From NCBI GenBank assembly GCA_013399855.1, contig VXAY01000722.1, forward strand, positions 1 through 64,000: a DNA stretch of 64,000 nucleotides. Reading direction: 5' to 3'. The notes under the pieces are model-generated. The model made no database searches. It worked only from the letters and a program-made list of their open reading frames with translations, and was not told the DNA's origin. The position numbers were made by a program, and so were the translations under genes. This document shows, in pieces, positions 1 to 14,082 of the stretch. Source of the DNA: Oxyruncus cristatus (taxonomy: Eukaryota > Chordata > Aves > Passeriformes > Cotingidae). Each line of letters starts with the position of its first letter. Within the stretch, counting starts at the first letter, position 1.

Positions 1-21
1 AAGGGAAGGGAAGGGAAGGGG
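1..21. repeat. (AAGGG)n microsatellite, cut by window edge
   Basis: Four AAGGG units run from the first base, so the array may continue outside the window. It is a purine-only simple repeat with no sign of function. Confidence 0.9.
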
Positions 22-725
22 ACAAGCATCATGGTCCATATTCTTTCCATTACATGTTAACATCAAGGTTGTCAAATAGTTTAGAAATGAAACATGACAT
101 CTTAAAAACTAAAAGCCGTCACTTAGAATACAAAACTTGTTGATGGCAAATAACCTATAACCATACAGTCTCTATTTAGCACTAAAGAGTGTATGAAATT
201 TGCTGAATAATGTATTTTACTTCCGTAGCCATTCAACAGAAAATACACTACAAAAGCTTTTGTTGAAAACAGTTATAAAATTGTGAGTGCTCTTTTAGTA
301 AACCATTGTATCTGAGATGCTTTGCCTTCACACAGGTAATAGTACATTTTTCCTGTATGTGTGCTGAACTACCAAATTCAAGGTAGCTAAATTAAGAAGA
401 CTTTAAACTTTGCTTTCCAATCATAAATATTTTAAATCTCAATAGATGAAAAAATCAATTTAGCAAATGTGAATAACTTGATCTAATACAGCTTAAAGTA
501 ATCTTCCTTTATTTGGCTTTAATAAAGAACATCCAAGAGTTCTTCTGTTCTTGGTGGAGTTGGTTAAATGTAGGCTGGATTGCAGAGACACACAGAGAAG
601 GGATGAGAGTGTCCAAAATACTGGGGCACAAATGGCTTCAGAATATGTATTCCATTTATTTTTCACTTCAATGAGGACAGATATAAGCACTAACCCCTCA
701 GAGCTGTCAGTAAAATAGTCTCACC
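22..725. other. AT-rich non-coding DNA, nothing recognised
   Basis: No coding signal, RNA gene or recognisable mobile element was seen. The short open frames here have no splice signals or codon pattern that would support a gene. Confidence 0.6.
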
Positions 726-1047
726 AGGTCTATCTACACCGCCAAGTAATAACTACACTGCCAAATAATAAAAAACCCAGGAACAATTCAGAGGATGAGA
801 TGCCTGTTCATCCACACTGTTTAATTGCTAGCTTCTCCCCTGGCTATGGCTTGGACACACAGAAATAAAAGCACCTCAAAGAAAGGGGTGTGAAGCTGGA
901 AGCAAGAGGAGAGCAGGGCCTAAGAAAAAATATGACATGGTTAGTCTACACTAGGGTCTAAGCAGGGTCAAGGGAAATCCACCTGTGAAAGCTAGTCTGC
1001 AAGTCAAATAAACTCTAATCTTTTATTTGGTAATGCAGACATAGCCT
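726..1047. repeat. Possible ancient inverted-repeat (MITE-like) element
   Basis: The left end reads AGGTCTATCTACAC (726-739) and the reverse complement of the right end (1035-1047) reads AGGCTATGTCTGC. Both resemble the AGGCTATGTCTACAC-type ends that I associate with old dispersed elements of birds and turtles. A further GTCTACACTAGGG motif lies inside, near 943. The ends are decayed and no target duplication is visible, so this is a weak call. Confidence 0.22.
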
Positions 1048-3349
1048 ATCAAACATAAATGTATTTAATGTTTATCAAATTTTCCACACATTATAGTATA
1101 ACAGGTACTGGTATCATTGAGAACATCTACTACCAAACAGGTAATAATTTATTCTTCAAATATCAGCTCCTACCTGTAACTTTCCTCTGCATACCATTTC
1201 AGATATGCTTATTACTTGCAACCATAATTTGGAATCCTGTTATTTCAAGAGGAATTATCAGGGTCAAATGTTAAATTAGAACTGAATTTAACCATGCATT
1301 TCTCAGCTTCCACATTGTTTATAGTTAAGAACCTTTATTAATTTCTTTTTATATTATATGTTTAAGCATAAGTTAACATGAATACATAACATGAGATACT
1401 GGGCAGTACCCAAATACAACAATAATCAATAGTTATTTATTTTAAATAATACTTTAAAAAGAAAATAGCTAATCATTGTTCTAATTATTTTTCTAAAAAA
1501 TGTTTAATTAATAATAAAACCTGTGAAGAAATAAATTAGCACATATCTTGATTTTAAATTTGAAATTAAAATTAAAGTCTGATGCAGTTAGCTTCAACTG
1601 TACCACCTAGATCTAGTTAAGCATTTTTGTTACTTAAAACCACTTTTTGGATAGATAGATACACAGATGTGTAGATAAGTAACATATATATTTATGTGCT
1701 CAGATAATTAAAAATCACTTTAAGTCCTGTGTATCTTTAGGATGTAAATTAATGCAAAAATCTGTAACTTCTCTTAGGCGGTAGCATGAAACAGAACACT
1801 GTACTATGAGTCTTGTGTATTAAGAGTCTCCAGGCAGGATGATTTGTCCACAGAATACAGCATAATTCAAAAATAATAGCCTGGATCCTTAAAGTAGAAT
1901 AGCTGCAGCTATGATGGTAGCCCAGTTAGGCTACGAACTTTCTCTTAAACTCAGGTTAAAAATGGAAGGCTAGTTATACTTCCACCTTCAATTATATTTT
2001 GACTTTATTTCAAACTAACCCTTACAATTGTTAACACCAATGTAAAGGTGAAAATAATTTGTAGCTTTACATTGGTTATTCTTATATTACCTAGATCTCT
2101 TCCTCAGACAAAATACTCCTTTAAATCCATATATTTTGTTTAAGAAGCTTCATAAACAAAAGATAAGAATCCTAGAATTTAGATTATTGGATATAATATA
2201 GTTTATTTGACAAAAAGTGTCCTATATAACACAATAGTGGTTGTTTTTCCTTTTCTCCCGTGTGTCGCATAGTTTAATATTAGATTGCTTCTCACAGAAA
2301 AAAGCAGAAATATTTTAATAGTTGAACTTAATTATATATAAATCATAAGTGTTACTTATTCACTAGTAATTTGTGCGTATTCCAGCACATTTCTACATTT
2401 TGTGTTTCTATCTAAATTTCATACTTCAAGGGTTACATCTACAGCTGTTATGTGAAGACTGAGCTTTTTTTTTTTTTCATTAAAGTAGATTTCCACTGGA
2501 TTAACCTTGCACTTTCAAAATGCACTATTTAATCAGTGTTGCTATTTTCTTGTAATGGAAAAGAGCAAACCTTATGACTGTTGGCTTTATGTAATCATAC
2601 TGTACAAACAATAAAGTTTTCTGCTTGCCCTGCAAAGTCAAGAAACCATGGAGAAAAATACTGTAGCATGGAAGACTCTTGAAATCACTATGAAATAGTG
2701 ACACTAATTTTTCAGTTGTGTATATTTGAAATGGAGCAAAGAAAAGCTATTTCTTATGTATTTCACATACATATTTTACAAAATGTAAACATTACCTTGG
2801 AAAATTACTCTAGCAAAAGGATTTCACCCCTGGAAGTGAGGTAGACCCTCAGAAGAAGTTGAAATAAATGAGAAAACTGATTTGTATATGGTAAGTATGT
2901 GATGCAGTGACTTCAACAGAAAGACATTCTTTATCATCTTCTAATTCTAAATATCATGCAGCAAAATTTAAAATGAATACAAAAGCTTAAAAGAATTATG
3001 GTTATTATTGTGAATTGGTAGTAAAAGATACTGTGATATCTTAATAGCTGATAAGTTAAAAAAATGGAAAACATGGGTTTTGTGTTGTTTTAATGGGGAT
3101 GTATTTTGTAATTAGAAATATGCAGGAAGTACAATGGTTCTCAGGCTGAGAAATGCATGGAAACATGGGGAAGAACTTTCATGCTTTGTTGCTGGTTGAG
3201 ATGATGGTGTGAAGAAGCTGCATGAACTGGAAGACATCTACTTTTATTCTCCACTCAAACTTAGGTTGTATTGTGCTTTGGAGGGCTGTCTGTATTGCAT
3301 AAGAGAGATTTTGCCTAAAAATGTCAGTCTGTTCTCAATCAGGACTTAA
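1048..3349. other. AT-rich non-coding DNA
   Basis: About 2.3 kb with many A/T runs, including a T run near 2466-2479. No coding frame, splice pair or mobile element could be supported. Confidence 0.6.
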
Positions 3350-3365
3350 TCAGCAGAAAACTACT

Positions 3366-3531
3366 ATTAATTTCAATTCAGAGCTTGGGAACTGAGGGCC
3401 AGAAAGCTTTAAGGTATACCTGGATGGATATAGATATAGTTAATGAAACTCCATCACTGAATACTAACATATCAAATAGGGAGGCTTACAGTACATGTTT
3501 GAGTATGATGTACCTTTCTACCCTGTCACAA
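3366..3531 (+). repeat. Local direct repeat, copy 1 (unknown element)
   Basis: This segment aligns along its length with 5976-6137 in the same orientation. The best shared block is CTTGGGAACTGAGGGCCAG, followed by AAAGCTTTAAGGTAT, then similar stretches around ATATCAAATAGG and GAGTATGATGTACC. The two copies differ at perhaps one base in six with small gaps, so the duplication is old. Similarity may continue weakly about 15 bases to the left. I do not recognise the family. Confidence 0.75.
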
Positions 3532-5975
3532 AAGAGATTTATTGTTACAGTAAATCTGGAGTAAATAAGGAAAATCAGTCCTTTCCCCATTTTTTTTTTT
3601 TTGAGATGCAATGGTTTAATTTGGATTTAATAACAGATTGTCTGCTGTATATTAAAATCTTAAAAGTATTATATTAAGCTGTGGGTGTATACAATTTACA
3701 ATCAAACCTTCCTATTATTAACTTGCTGCTTTTTCTTCTTTTAAGTTTATATTTCCTCCAAAAAAAAAAAAACCCAAACTACAGCTTTGTCAGGTGAACA
3801 CCAAGATCATTACTTGGTAGCAATAAATTGGTAGTTTAAGATTTCTCTTCTGATTTCTGTGCATTATTGCTCCTTGATGTGCTAATAGTAATTAAAATAT
3901 TTAGAATATTCTACAATAATTTTATGTTGTTCAGTACACTTTGTTTTTTAACTCTAGCTGAAATAAAGTTTTATATTAACTTAATTCTGCTTCTCAAGCT
4001 CTTTTAAATCAGTTTTTATAACTATATGTACATATATTTTCATGAATTATCTTAGAGATTCCCCCCTCCTTTTTTTTTTTCATTTTTCTTGCTTTCTATA
4101 GATTTGTCTATAGCTATGTGAGAACCATGTAGAAAAGTTGTTTATTGTAATGTAAAGATAAAATGAATGTTCTTTTCTTTGTTTTTAACCATGTATTAGC
4201 ATCTATATAATCATGTTAGTTCAGAACTTTGAGGATCTTGGTTCTATTCTACCTCAGAGAACTCCTCCAGAAAGTTACCCCATATATTTTGATTTGCTCA
4301 TTCTGATGTGCACAGCAGATTTAAACACATTTACCTTAGAGTCAAGATATTTCAGTTACATGGTAACCCATGGCAGTTACAGGTTCACAGTGTATAACTC
4401 AGTGATAAGCCAATGATAACTGGTATCATTGTCTCCTTCCTGACAGACAAACTGCCCCATACTGAATTTAGAGCATATGTCTAAAAAACAGTGACTGAAC
4501 TCCCTGTTCCACAGATTTTCTTTATATATCCATGGTGAAAATCAAGAGCAAATGATCATATTTTTTACATAAACCCTCTTAAATAGAGGGGTTTCTTGAA
4601 AATGTTTCTTGCAATAACTAGTAAAAATCCACAAAAGACATTTTTATAAAGAAAGATGATAGAAAAGAGTAATCCAGTGAGGTAATCAAGAAGTAGAAGG
4701 TAACGTGATGATAAGAGACTGCATAATTATTTTTCTTGTTGAAAGACTTTGATTACCTAACAGGGAGGAAGTCAGCCTTTGTGGCTTGTACTGGCTGTTG
4801 TACGATGAATTGTGAAAATTGAGCTGGAGGAAAGGAAACAATGAATTAGCAGGATTTTTGATTCATTCTACTCTAAATTGGCTCACAGTTACAACATACA
4901 GATAAAGCTACTATAAAAATTCTCAACTGGAGTAATTGTTCGGGTTTTTTTGGTTTTTTTTTTAGTGTTACCTTGGGGTCAGGTTCAAAATAAAGGAGGC
5001 ATACTAGTTTTAACTATAATCTTTATTAAACATTTTTAATTAATTTCTCTTCAGCTAATTTTAGGAGAAAAGAACAGATGAATAAAGTGCAAATAACTCT
5101 TAGTGAATAAAACGTAGTAGATAAAGTTCAGTTAAAAATATGTGGGGTTTTTAGCATAACACTTTCTCTTCTTACAGACCATAATACGGATTGATAAGAC
5201 AGCTAGAGAGCAGTTGTCACATTCTTCCTTAAATTTTTGTATTTCTGAGGACATACTTAGTATTAGATCATGTATCATGTGTTAAAAACAAGATCTCTAC
5301 CTGGATTCGTTTATCCAGTCCTTAGTAAATGAGCCAGGTATCAATGCTAAATTTGTTTCAGATGCTGCAAAATGTAAGTAATTTACTTAGTGATGGAAGC
5401 AAAGCAAACCTGTAGTAGTAACTCTTCATTATTTAGAAACAAAGAGCCGTGTAATAAAAATTATTTTCCTTAAAATTCATGAGCCTGAACAATGTCTCCC
5501 TTGACTTTTAACAAATTCTTCATACAAGCGAGTTTTTTAAAACCTAATTCTAATTTTGAATTATCATTTGGAAAGCAGAGTAAGAACATAAAAAGTAGAT
5601 TGTTGTGGGAAGAACAATAGGAAGCTTTAGTGAGAAAAAGAATGTATTTTTTTTCAGAAACATTCTAACAATTTAGGCACTTTTTGAAAATACATATTTA
5701 AAACTATTTACTGATTTTCAAAATTAACTAGTGTAATAAGGTTCACAACTAGGTACAGATTTTTCAGAATATTTTTGAAAGCGTAATTTCTTAAGAATAG
5801 ACAGTTTTGAATCAATAAAAATTAGTGAAAAATAGGTATAAGATGTAAATGACCTGATTATTCTTATAATAATATTAAAATACACTTATTATTTCAGATA
5901 CTATGTGATTTGAATACCTCTGCATATGTAATTCTCCTTAGAAAAAATATCCTGTCAAGCAGGAAGCCAGTATTT
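3532..5975. other. AT-rich non-coding DNA between the two repeat copies
   Basis: Contains A/T homopolymers (about 3590-3602, 3759-3771, 4070-4080, 4946-4963). No gene or mobile element was recognised. Confidence 0.6.
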
Positions 5976-6137
5976 ACTTTAATTCAGAACTTGGGAACTG
6001 AGGGCCAGAAAGCTTTAAGGTATGCCTAGAGGCATACAGATATAGCTGGTGAAACTCAGTCACTGAATGCTAATATATCAAATAGGGGGGCTTATGATAT
6101 AAGTATGTGTATGATATTCCTTTTTACTGTGTCACAG
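5976..6137 (+). repeat. Local direct repeat, copy 2
   Basis: Partner of 3366-3531, in the same orientation about 2.6 kb downstream. It could be two copies of one old dispersed element or a segmental duplication; the flanks do not align, which favours two insertions. Confidence 0.75.
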
Positions 6138-9100
6138 CTATACTGTTTCTCAGCTGAGAAGCAGTATTTAACAGTGGAAGAAGACTACCTTCTTAAATTG
6201 CTGCTACGTTGTGACTGTGCAGCCTCTCTTCATTTATCGTGGGGTTAATTATACTGGAGGGGTAGAAACCATTTGTGGAAATTCACCTAAATACAGAAAA
6301 GATGACTGTAATTGAAAAAGAACTGAACTCATGTTTCATCAGTCCCAGATAAAGACTATAATCATTGATATAGCTGCCTGTTACACGACTGAATATTGTG
6401 ATATTTATTGTATATTTTGTAACTGGAGATTGTAGGAAGATTCTTAACAAGCAAAAGAGAGATCTCATTCAGCTCAATGGAATTAGGTAGATCCAGAAAC
6501 TGAATAACAGACCTATGATTAACTTGTGTTTAACTCTTTATTACTGAATTAAAAAAAAATTGGTTTTTGTCTCCTGGTCCGAGAAACAGCTAAAGGGCTT
6601 TGCAGTACATTGTAGAAAGTTATATACCAGTATTTAAACAGTTAAATCTTCTAAATTTCAAACTTCTGTTTACAACTTCTTTACATAGCTTTTTCTCTCC
6701 TCACTGTTGTTTTGATTTACTTTGGTTAAAGTTTTTCTCGGGTTCTGATTATATGTGAAAATTATTAAATTTGTTTTGAAATAAGATTTTGCTTAGTGAT
6801 GAAAACAAAGTTTAAAAAACCAGCATCAGTTGTATTTGTAATTAGTACAAATTTTCCTATTAGGTTTTGGTTTTGGAATAAAATTAACCACACAGTTAAT
6901 AGTAAGCTTTATCAGGTTTCCTTATTTGACATCCTCCAGCTCACCTTAAAGCAGTACGCATCTTGTCTCTCCAGGGCGTCTCTGAAGAATCTACTCATTT
7001 TCTGTTTATTCTTTTAGTAGATACCATGACATTTGCTTACCATCTCCTGCATCTCATTGCCCTGGTGCTTCAGCAAGAGTACCTTCTTCTCATGAGAATG
7101 CTGATACCTCCAACTCAGCCTCAGAGAGAGGCTGCAGGCATTCCTTGGAGCCTGAGACACATAAGGCTGTATCCTCCTCTCCTTTTTCAGATCAGTCTTG
7201 TCTCCTAATTTGCCAGAGCAGTTCCTTCAGTTGGTTTCTTGCTCCACAACACCGTGATCATGGTGAATCTGTCAATCCAACACCAGTGAGAAATAGAGTA
7301 CAAAGTATCTCTATTCCCGTTTTGTAAGTATTGGTACTATTACACAAAGGATGCAGGATTCCCAGAGCTGCAGTCAAAGAATGGGAGGCTTATTACTAAG
7401 ACATCTCAAGTAGAGAATGGTTCTGGATCTCCTTTGTTCACAGAACTGTTTACTCATTTTTCACTCTTCTTACAGGCATTTTAAAGGATTTATGAGTTTC
7501 CTTAACAGTTGCAAAAATTTTCTATAACTGCTTTTGCAAAAGGTTTCTTGAGCTGTAACCAAACTGCGAAGTTTCAATGTATTTAGTACAATCAACACAA
7601 GCAACTGCAAAACAAGCAGAATGAAACAGGACTTCTTGTCTGCCTTCATTAGACTTTGTGACAAATTATTTTACTATATCAGCGATCAACACAGAAAGAG
7701 ACACTGTAAGAGAAATATGCAAGGCTTCTTGTCTTAGGCTCCCACTGCTCAATCTGCAGCTTGCAATCAAGCTACCTGCACCAGCTGCGTTCCTCAACAC
7801 TGCACAACTTTATGAACAATTAAGATCCACTGAGGGTGCTGGTTGTATTCTCTTCGTCTATGATGAAAGTTTAACCACTTAGCAAACATGTAGACACCTA
7901 AAATTAGATGTCTATACGAGGCTTAATAGAAAACTTAGTGTTAAAAAGCCCCATTAGGTTATTCCTGTAATATAATAGGAGTTTAGTTCACAGGTAAATC
8001 CTTATATTCTGGTGCCTAAATTTGATTTCTATAGTCTGCATCCCACCTTTAAATCTGAATGCATCAATTCAGATATATTTCTAGACAGGGGAAATAGGTC
8101 AGATAAATTGTACTGAAAAATCATTACTTCTATTCACTATCTATAAGGAAGGCTACATGAGAAACTCAGATGTAAATGTATGGAAGACATCAACAGTTAG
8201 TTCTTATCACTGGTGTTCATTTTAGCTGATCAAGAACAGATGACTGGTGGAAATTGACTTATTATAGGTCTTGACACTTACCCTGGTTACAAACCAGAAG
8301 GATAGTAGTCTTAAATCCCTGTGAGACCCTTTTCTATATTCCTGGAATGTTTTAAGACACTAGGTTATTGTAAGTGGCCCTAGATAGCTATTTTATGTAA
8401 TTGAACTGCCCCTATGAGCGGAAGACATGACTACATTTAAGTAAATGTTAAATTTCATTAATTCAGGAGTATTATTTTTAGCCATCTCTGCTAGAATTTT
8501 AGGTATAGTTTCTATTCCTCAGTATTCTGTACCAGTACAAAGCTTAACACCCATTCCCAGGTCTCTCTTTCTGTAACCAAACAGGTCGAGAAAGTCACTG
8601 TGATGCAGTAATTACTTAGTGAAGGGTCCTTTGTATTCTAGAAAAGAAGGAACATATACTATTTGTTCCTATAGGCTTCGATTCATTTATTTCCTGCTGT
8701 TCACCTCTGCAGCTTAAATCATTAAAACATTAGTTGTTCATCCTGCTCTGCAAGGAACCACAATTAGTAACTAATGTGACAAGACCGAAAAAGGAACTTT
8801 TCTATCATCTTTCTTTCAAGGTGATATCAGTATTGTTCCATATTTTGCGCATATTGTTTTGGGCTTTTTTTATTTATTTCTTGATACATGATAATTTATC
8901 AGATAATTTGTTCTCTGTGAGCAAAGTTATTTATTTAGCCTGATTTTGAATCTACACAGTTTCATTTTCAAAACTAGTCTCCCACTGTTATCAGATAATG
9001 CACTAAACATGATAACATTTTCACAACCAGCAACAAAATCTAAGATCAATTTCAAAAACACTGAATATATTTGAAATGCATAGAGGACATTTTTCATCTT

Positions 9101-10724
9101 GCACATGTAGAAATAATTTCTATTGAAATTCATATATTAAACCGTTACATAAATACCGCATACTTTTCACCAAAATAATATAGATTATTTTCCTTTCTAA
9201 TGTATTTAAACAGCATTTGTTACACACTGAGGGAGGTTCACTTTCAGGTGCTTGAAGAAAAACTTCTAGTCAGCTCAAAAGTTGACTCTCAAAGATGTGG
9301 GCAAGGACATCACCATAGAGAGAGCCAACCCAGCTCACCATGACATTTAAAATTTCAAATAGTGATAAATTATGTTACTAGGTACCCAACGTGTGATTTG
9401 TCATCAAGTACAGAATGCACTAAGATAACAAATAAATAAACAAACACATGAGATACAACACAGTTAGAGGTGTCACCAATAGGAAATCCAATGTCATGTG
9501 TTGCTTCTCAGGTGCTGATTTCTGCATAAGAGGGTCATTCTTTTCATAGTACCTTGCATGACAACTCTTCACTAAGTTGCTTTAAGGCTTGCAATAACTT
9601 TGAGTAACAATGCCTCCCACTGATTATGTAAAGCCTGTTTGTGACTTGTGATGTACTGGAAAAGTTTAGAAATCCCTCTGTAAAATGGAGAAGAGAGGAG
9701 AGAAAACAGAAGAGGAAAGAAGAGGTATGGAAAGACAAGACAAGAGAAGAAGAAAAGGCAATTAATGACTTAAACATCATTATTTCAGTGGGATGACTTC
9801 AAAGCCCTTCTCTGATTAGCTCAATATAGAAACTCCATTTGTATTAAAAGAGACTATCAAAAACCACACGTTACTTGTCATTCAGAGGTTGCTTTCCACC
9901 AAGTGTCCTAGGAGAAGATATATTTCTTCCATTTTGGATAAATAACTTATTATGACTTGAACTAGAAAAAGATAGATATTATGGGAAACATTCAGACCAC
10001 TTACTTTTTATCTTACTCCAATTTAGGCAAAATGTGGTTGTTTAGGTTTTCTATTATCTGTGGCTTCCTGATGTTTGATGAATATAATATTTTTCAGTCT
10101 AGTTAGGCTAAGTTCTCTAGGCACCTAATCACATTTTTCTAGACATGCTCATAAACATTCATTTTCAAGTCAGTGGATGACTAAGAGAAGCTTTGATTCA
10201 AAGATAGACCAGAAGAGGCAAAATTCTGCTTTAATTCCTGTAAAAAACTAATCCATTAGATGAGCTTAAACCATGTCTTAAATAAATGATAGTATAAATT
10301 TGGTGTATGAAACTGTCAGACACTTATATTTAGTTGCTGAAGTGTTCAAGTATTCCCATATGAAACAGGACTATTAAAGCTCCTTTTCCATACACGGACA
10401 TTTAAATTAATGAATTATCTTGGTAAAGGGTATCTTATCCAAATTATAGAACATAATGGGAGTTATTTATTTTTCTATTCTTCCTATTAAAGCAAAGAAT
10501 GTAAGTAATACCGTGAGATTTGTGGCCCACACAAAAACCAAATTACTGGTGCAGAGATATAATTGTGGTTTGTATATTTTACTTCAGAGAATATTTATGG
10601 TCTGAACGTTGAGTGGGCAGGGGAATTGGTAAGAAGACATAGAAAAACCAACGTATTCAGTGTTTTCTTGATTGTATGAAAATCTATTGACCACACAAAT
10701 CCCAGGTCAAGCCACCAAACAGAT
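6138..10724. other. Non-coding DNA, slightly richer in G+C at 6.9-7.9 kb
   Basis: No gene is supported. Within 6960-7330 overlapping plus-strand frames of 60-81 codons occur, and a good acceptor-like tract ends at about 7189 with a GTGAAT donor-like site near 7261. No neighbouring segment joins it in phase, so it is left unassigned. The remainder is AT-rich with no recognisable repeats. Confidence 0.5.
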
Positions 10725-10855
10725 TGCTCAGAGTATTCAGATATAGAGATCTTCAGAGTCTGGCTGGACACAATCCTTAACAGTCAGCTCAATGAGGCCC
10801 TGCTTTAGGACTACATCTCAAGAGGACAAGTACCAGTGTCCTAAAGAAATAGTCT
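10725..10855 (+). mobile_element. CR1 LINE 3' fragment, decayed
   Basis: The stretch around GATCTTCAGAGTCTGGCTGG and ACACAATCCT, then CCCTGCTTTAGGACTACA, matches the order of motifs just before the 3' end of avian CR1 elements. It is 5'-truncated, strongly diverged and lacks the usual terminal repeat. Plus-strand orientation. Confidence 0.5.
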
Positions 10856-12249
10856 TATCAGTAGGCTAGAGAGACAGCTTCCCCAGAAGTCATTCTTCTG
10901 TCAATACCTGACTAATAAGTGTATAAAGAATTCTGTTGAACTGTTACAATGGAAAAGTCTTGTAATTTAACTTCTTCAGTCTACTTTGTCAGGAACTCGG
11001 TCATAGGAAATATATGTTGCACCCTGAACGCCAGGTGAAGAAATGTTAAGGTCACTTAATCCTGAGAGGAGTGATGCTTCACACATCCATATAGCTTATA
11101 TTTCTAATGGTTGACTCTGTGCAGCTTCTGATCTACTGTTAAAGAGCACCAAATTGCCTACTGAGGTATGTATGTTTTTTATAGTCATTAACACAATGCT
11201 TAAGTAAGTAGGTGTTTCTTTTCACAGTTCTGAATTGCTCTCCTAAGTCACTTGCAACTTTCAACTGACCATATAGGAAGTCCAAGTACTATGAATCACA
11301 CTGCTTGTCCTGTGAAACATGGATTTAGGTATGATCTAAACTAGTAGAAGGCAACCTGAGTGCTTATCCTGAGGCTTGAGGCTAAAGGTTTGAAGTGTAA
11401 TCAAACCTCAGTTTTCTAAATATTAAGCATTTTTCTCACACTATTTTTGCCTACCTTGTCTTATCCATATTCTGCTAATAAGGCTTTTGCTTAAATTTAT
11501 TCTCTAACTAATTCAAAGAGGAACATTAATTAACTATGTATGCTTATGGAGTGTTTGAACTGAAAGTACTTTAGATAACAAAACAGCTAATGATTTATTT
11601 TAAAGATTAGCACTGATATATAAAAAGACATAAAGATTCCTACATACCTTTGATGGTGAGGTGAAGTCTCTAACTCTTGATTTGTCTTGTACAATTAGGC
11701 CTTTTACCAATCTCCCTTAGTGTTTTGAACTCACACTTGTAAATGAAAATTAGTCAACTGGAATTTCATAATATTTAAAATTGCAAGTATAAGCCAAAAC
11801 AACTTGTTTCAGACATTCAGCCAGCATGATCATTGAGATTTCCAAATAGTAAAAAAAAAGTGTACTCAGCAATCACTGAAATAACTGAAATAACAGCTTT
11901 AATATTGTCCTGAACTGAATTTGGAATGTATTGAAAAGACTGAAAATATTTGAGAATGTTAAAAAAAAAAAAGGTATGATCTAAATTACTTAATGTACTT
12001 TTCATAACTTTGTGAAGGTAAAGGGAGTTTCAGAAAACAGCAGAAGGCTGAAAATAAGGTGGATTTTGAAGGTGGATGTCTGGACAATCAGAATTATTTT
12101 AAACCAGCACACACCTCTAAAGAGAATAGAACTATTTTTAATGTGATTTCAGAGTACAATGGTATTGCCAAATCATCTCATTACTGAAACTTGATAGCTG
12201 AAAGATTGACATATTTTTCATCTTAAAAACATCTTTAATGTGTTTTGGA
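10856..12249. other. AT-rich non-coding DNA
   Basis: Nothing recognised. An A run at about 11959-11971 is the only notable local feature. Confidence 0.6.
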
Positions 12250-14082
12250 CATAGTTTCATTAGTTTCATGTGCCGAACACGAAGTTATAAACCCTCTTTA
12301 TTAAAAACTTTGTATTGTCACTTTTCCTACCATCCTTTCTGACCTTTTAGTCTTGATGTCATTTCTAGTTTCTTCTTCATCTCTGTAGATGTTATCCATC
12401 CCCAAGTTTCATAATTCTGTGTCTTTTAAGAACTTAAAACTTTGTCACTCTTATTTTTTTTTAAGATCATTCTTAAAAAAAACCCATGGTATACTTAAAA
12501 AAGAATGTCTCTTTGTGTTATATTTCAGTCATTCACTCCAGTCTAGTTTCTTGACAACATATTCTTTCTCCTTAAGCTATAATAAAGTGCAAATGAAAAT
12601 TTACTGTATGCCATGACATTATTTGGGGAAGCAAAACTTTGCATACCAGCCCCCTGAATAAGTCTGCTCTCCAGAAGTCCAAATTCCTTGCTACATGCCT
12701 TCTTGTCTTCCGTAAAGATCTTGAAGCTCTATTATCACAAGGTCACTGTAGTCACAGCTGCCACTTACTATCATTATTATAAGAGATCTATTCTTTATTC
12801 CAGGACCTGCATTCAGCTATTCCTTATACACACTGTCACCTTCTCTGACTATCTATTTTTAAGGTACTATTTAAAGTATCTATTACTTTAAAGTATACTG
12901 TTAAAGATAACTATTTTAAATATACTATCCATATATTACAATACTTCAGTTTTTCATGCTACCCTGTTATATATTTACAATTTTCTATAGTTTCTTATTG
13001 ACAATCAGTTTCTTGTTTCTTTCCCATACTGTAAACATTAGAGCAAGGACACCTCAGTTAGCTGTAGGCTCACTTCACTGTTTCAAGGGAAATGTGAGCA
13101 TCTCCCACACACATTGCCCTTTCCCACCCACATTTTCCTACTTATCTTCAGGCTTTAATCTCCTTTCTGTGATGAATCTAGCTTAAAGCTCTCCTCATTT
13201 TGCTAGTGAGACAAAACTGTGATGCCCCACTTTATCAAGTGAATCTTGTTTCTCTTTAGCAGCTCTTATTCCTTGAAGTGGGTTAATAGTTATAGGAGCC
13301 AAAGTCAGGAGCATCACAACTCTGCAGCCAGGAGTTGACATACAGGATGTATGAGTTTCTGTTTTCTTTCCCTTTAACTGTATGATTGAGGTCATTGCCC
13401 CTTTCATTTAGCCCTAAGAGTTGCAAACTTCCAGCTCCCATGGTCTTTGTCCATTCTCCCTGGAATCTTTGTCCAACCCTTGCTCAAGCACAGCTTTTAA
13501 ACGTTTCTCCTACTATTTGCCATCAGGCTTTGGCTCTGGACTCTGCCAGACCTCTGCAAAGATTCTTTTATTTTCCCATACATCTTTCCTCGTGAGATAT
13601 GCTCTTCTCCCTTGTCTCCTTTCTTTTGTGGCTTAGCAGCTTGATCAGCGTGTACCTCCTGAAGGTAAATTTATTCCCAGCTCCTACCTAAGAGAAGAGC
13701 ATCAGGTTCACCCTGCAGCCCAAGACCATCTTGGTATTCCCTCTTGGATCAATATCTCTGTTAATCTACAAGTCACATGAATTGAACTGTGTCCTTTTGT
13801 GTCAGCTGAGCTGACTGGTAGTCTCAAATATCATATCTGGGACTGTGGTGTGACCCTGTTTAGACCAACTGTTGTATAGACTAGCCAGCTCTCTTTTGCA
13901 TGATGAATTTTTAGTACTTTTGTTGTGCTGACATTCCCTGCCATCAGCTTCCAATAAGAAACTGGGTACAAATCTCTGTCTATTCTGAGAGCATTCCTGC
14001 TTGGCAGTCAACTGTCTCTCTTGGCAGTCACTGTGTCTCAGTTCTCAGCTCCCTCATGAGTAGACTCTTGTGCTTTTTATCT
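12250..14082. other. Pyrimidine-rich (strand-asymmetric) stretch, origin unknown
   Basis: The plus strand is visibly enriched in C and T for almost 2 kb, giving several overlapping plus-strand frames of 67-76 codons rich in S, F, L and P. The asymmetry suggests a decayed retroelement or a transcribed strand bias. No family motif was recognised, and no frame has supporting splice or start context. Confidence 0.35.

Noticed and set aside
7022..7327. Plus-strand exon-like segment with a good acceptor near 7189
   Set aside because: No neighbouring exon joins it in phase, and the donor is ordinary.
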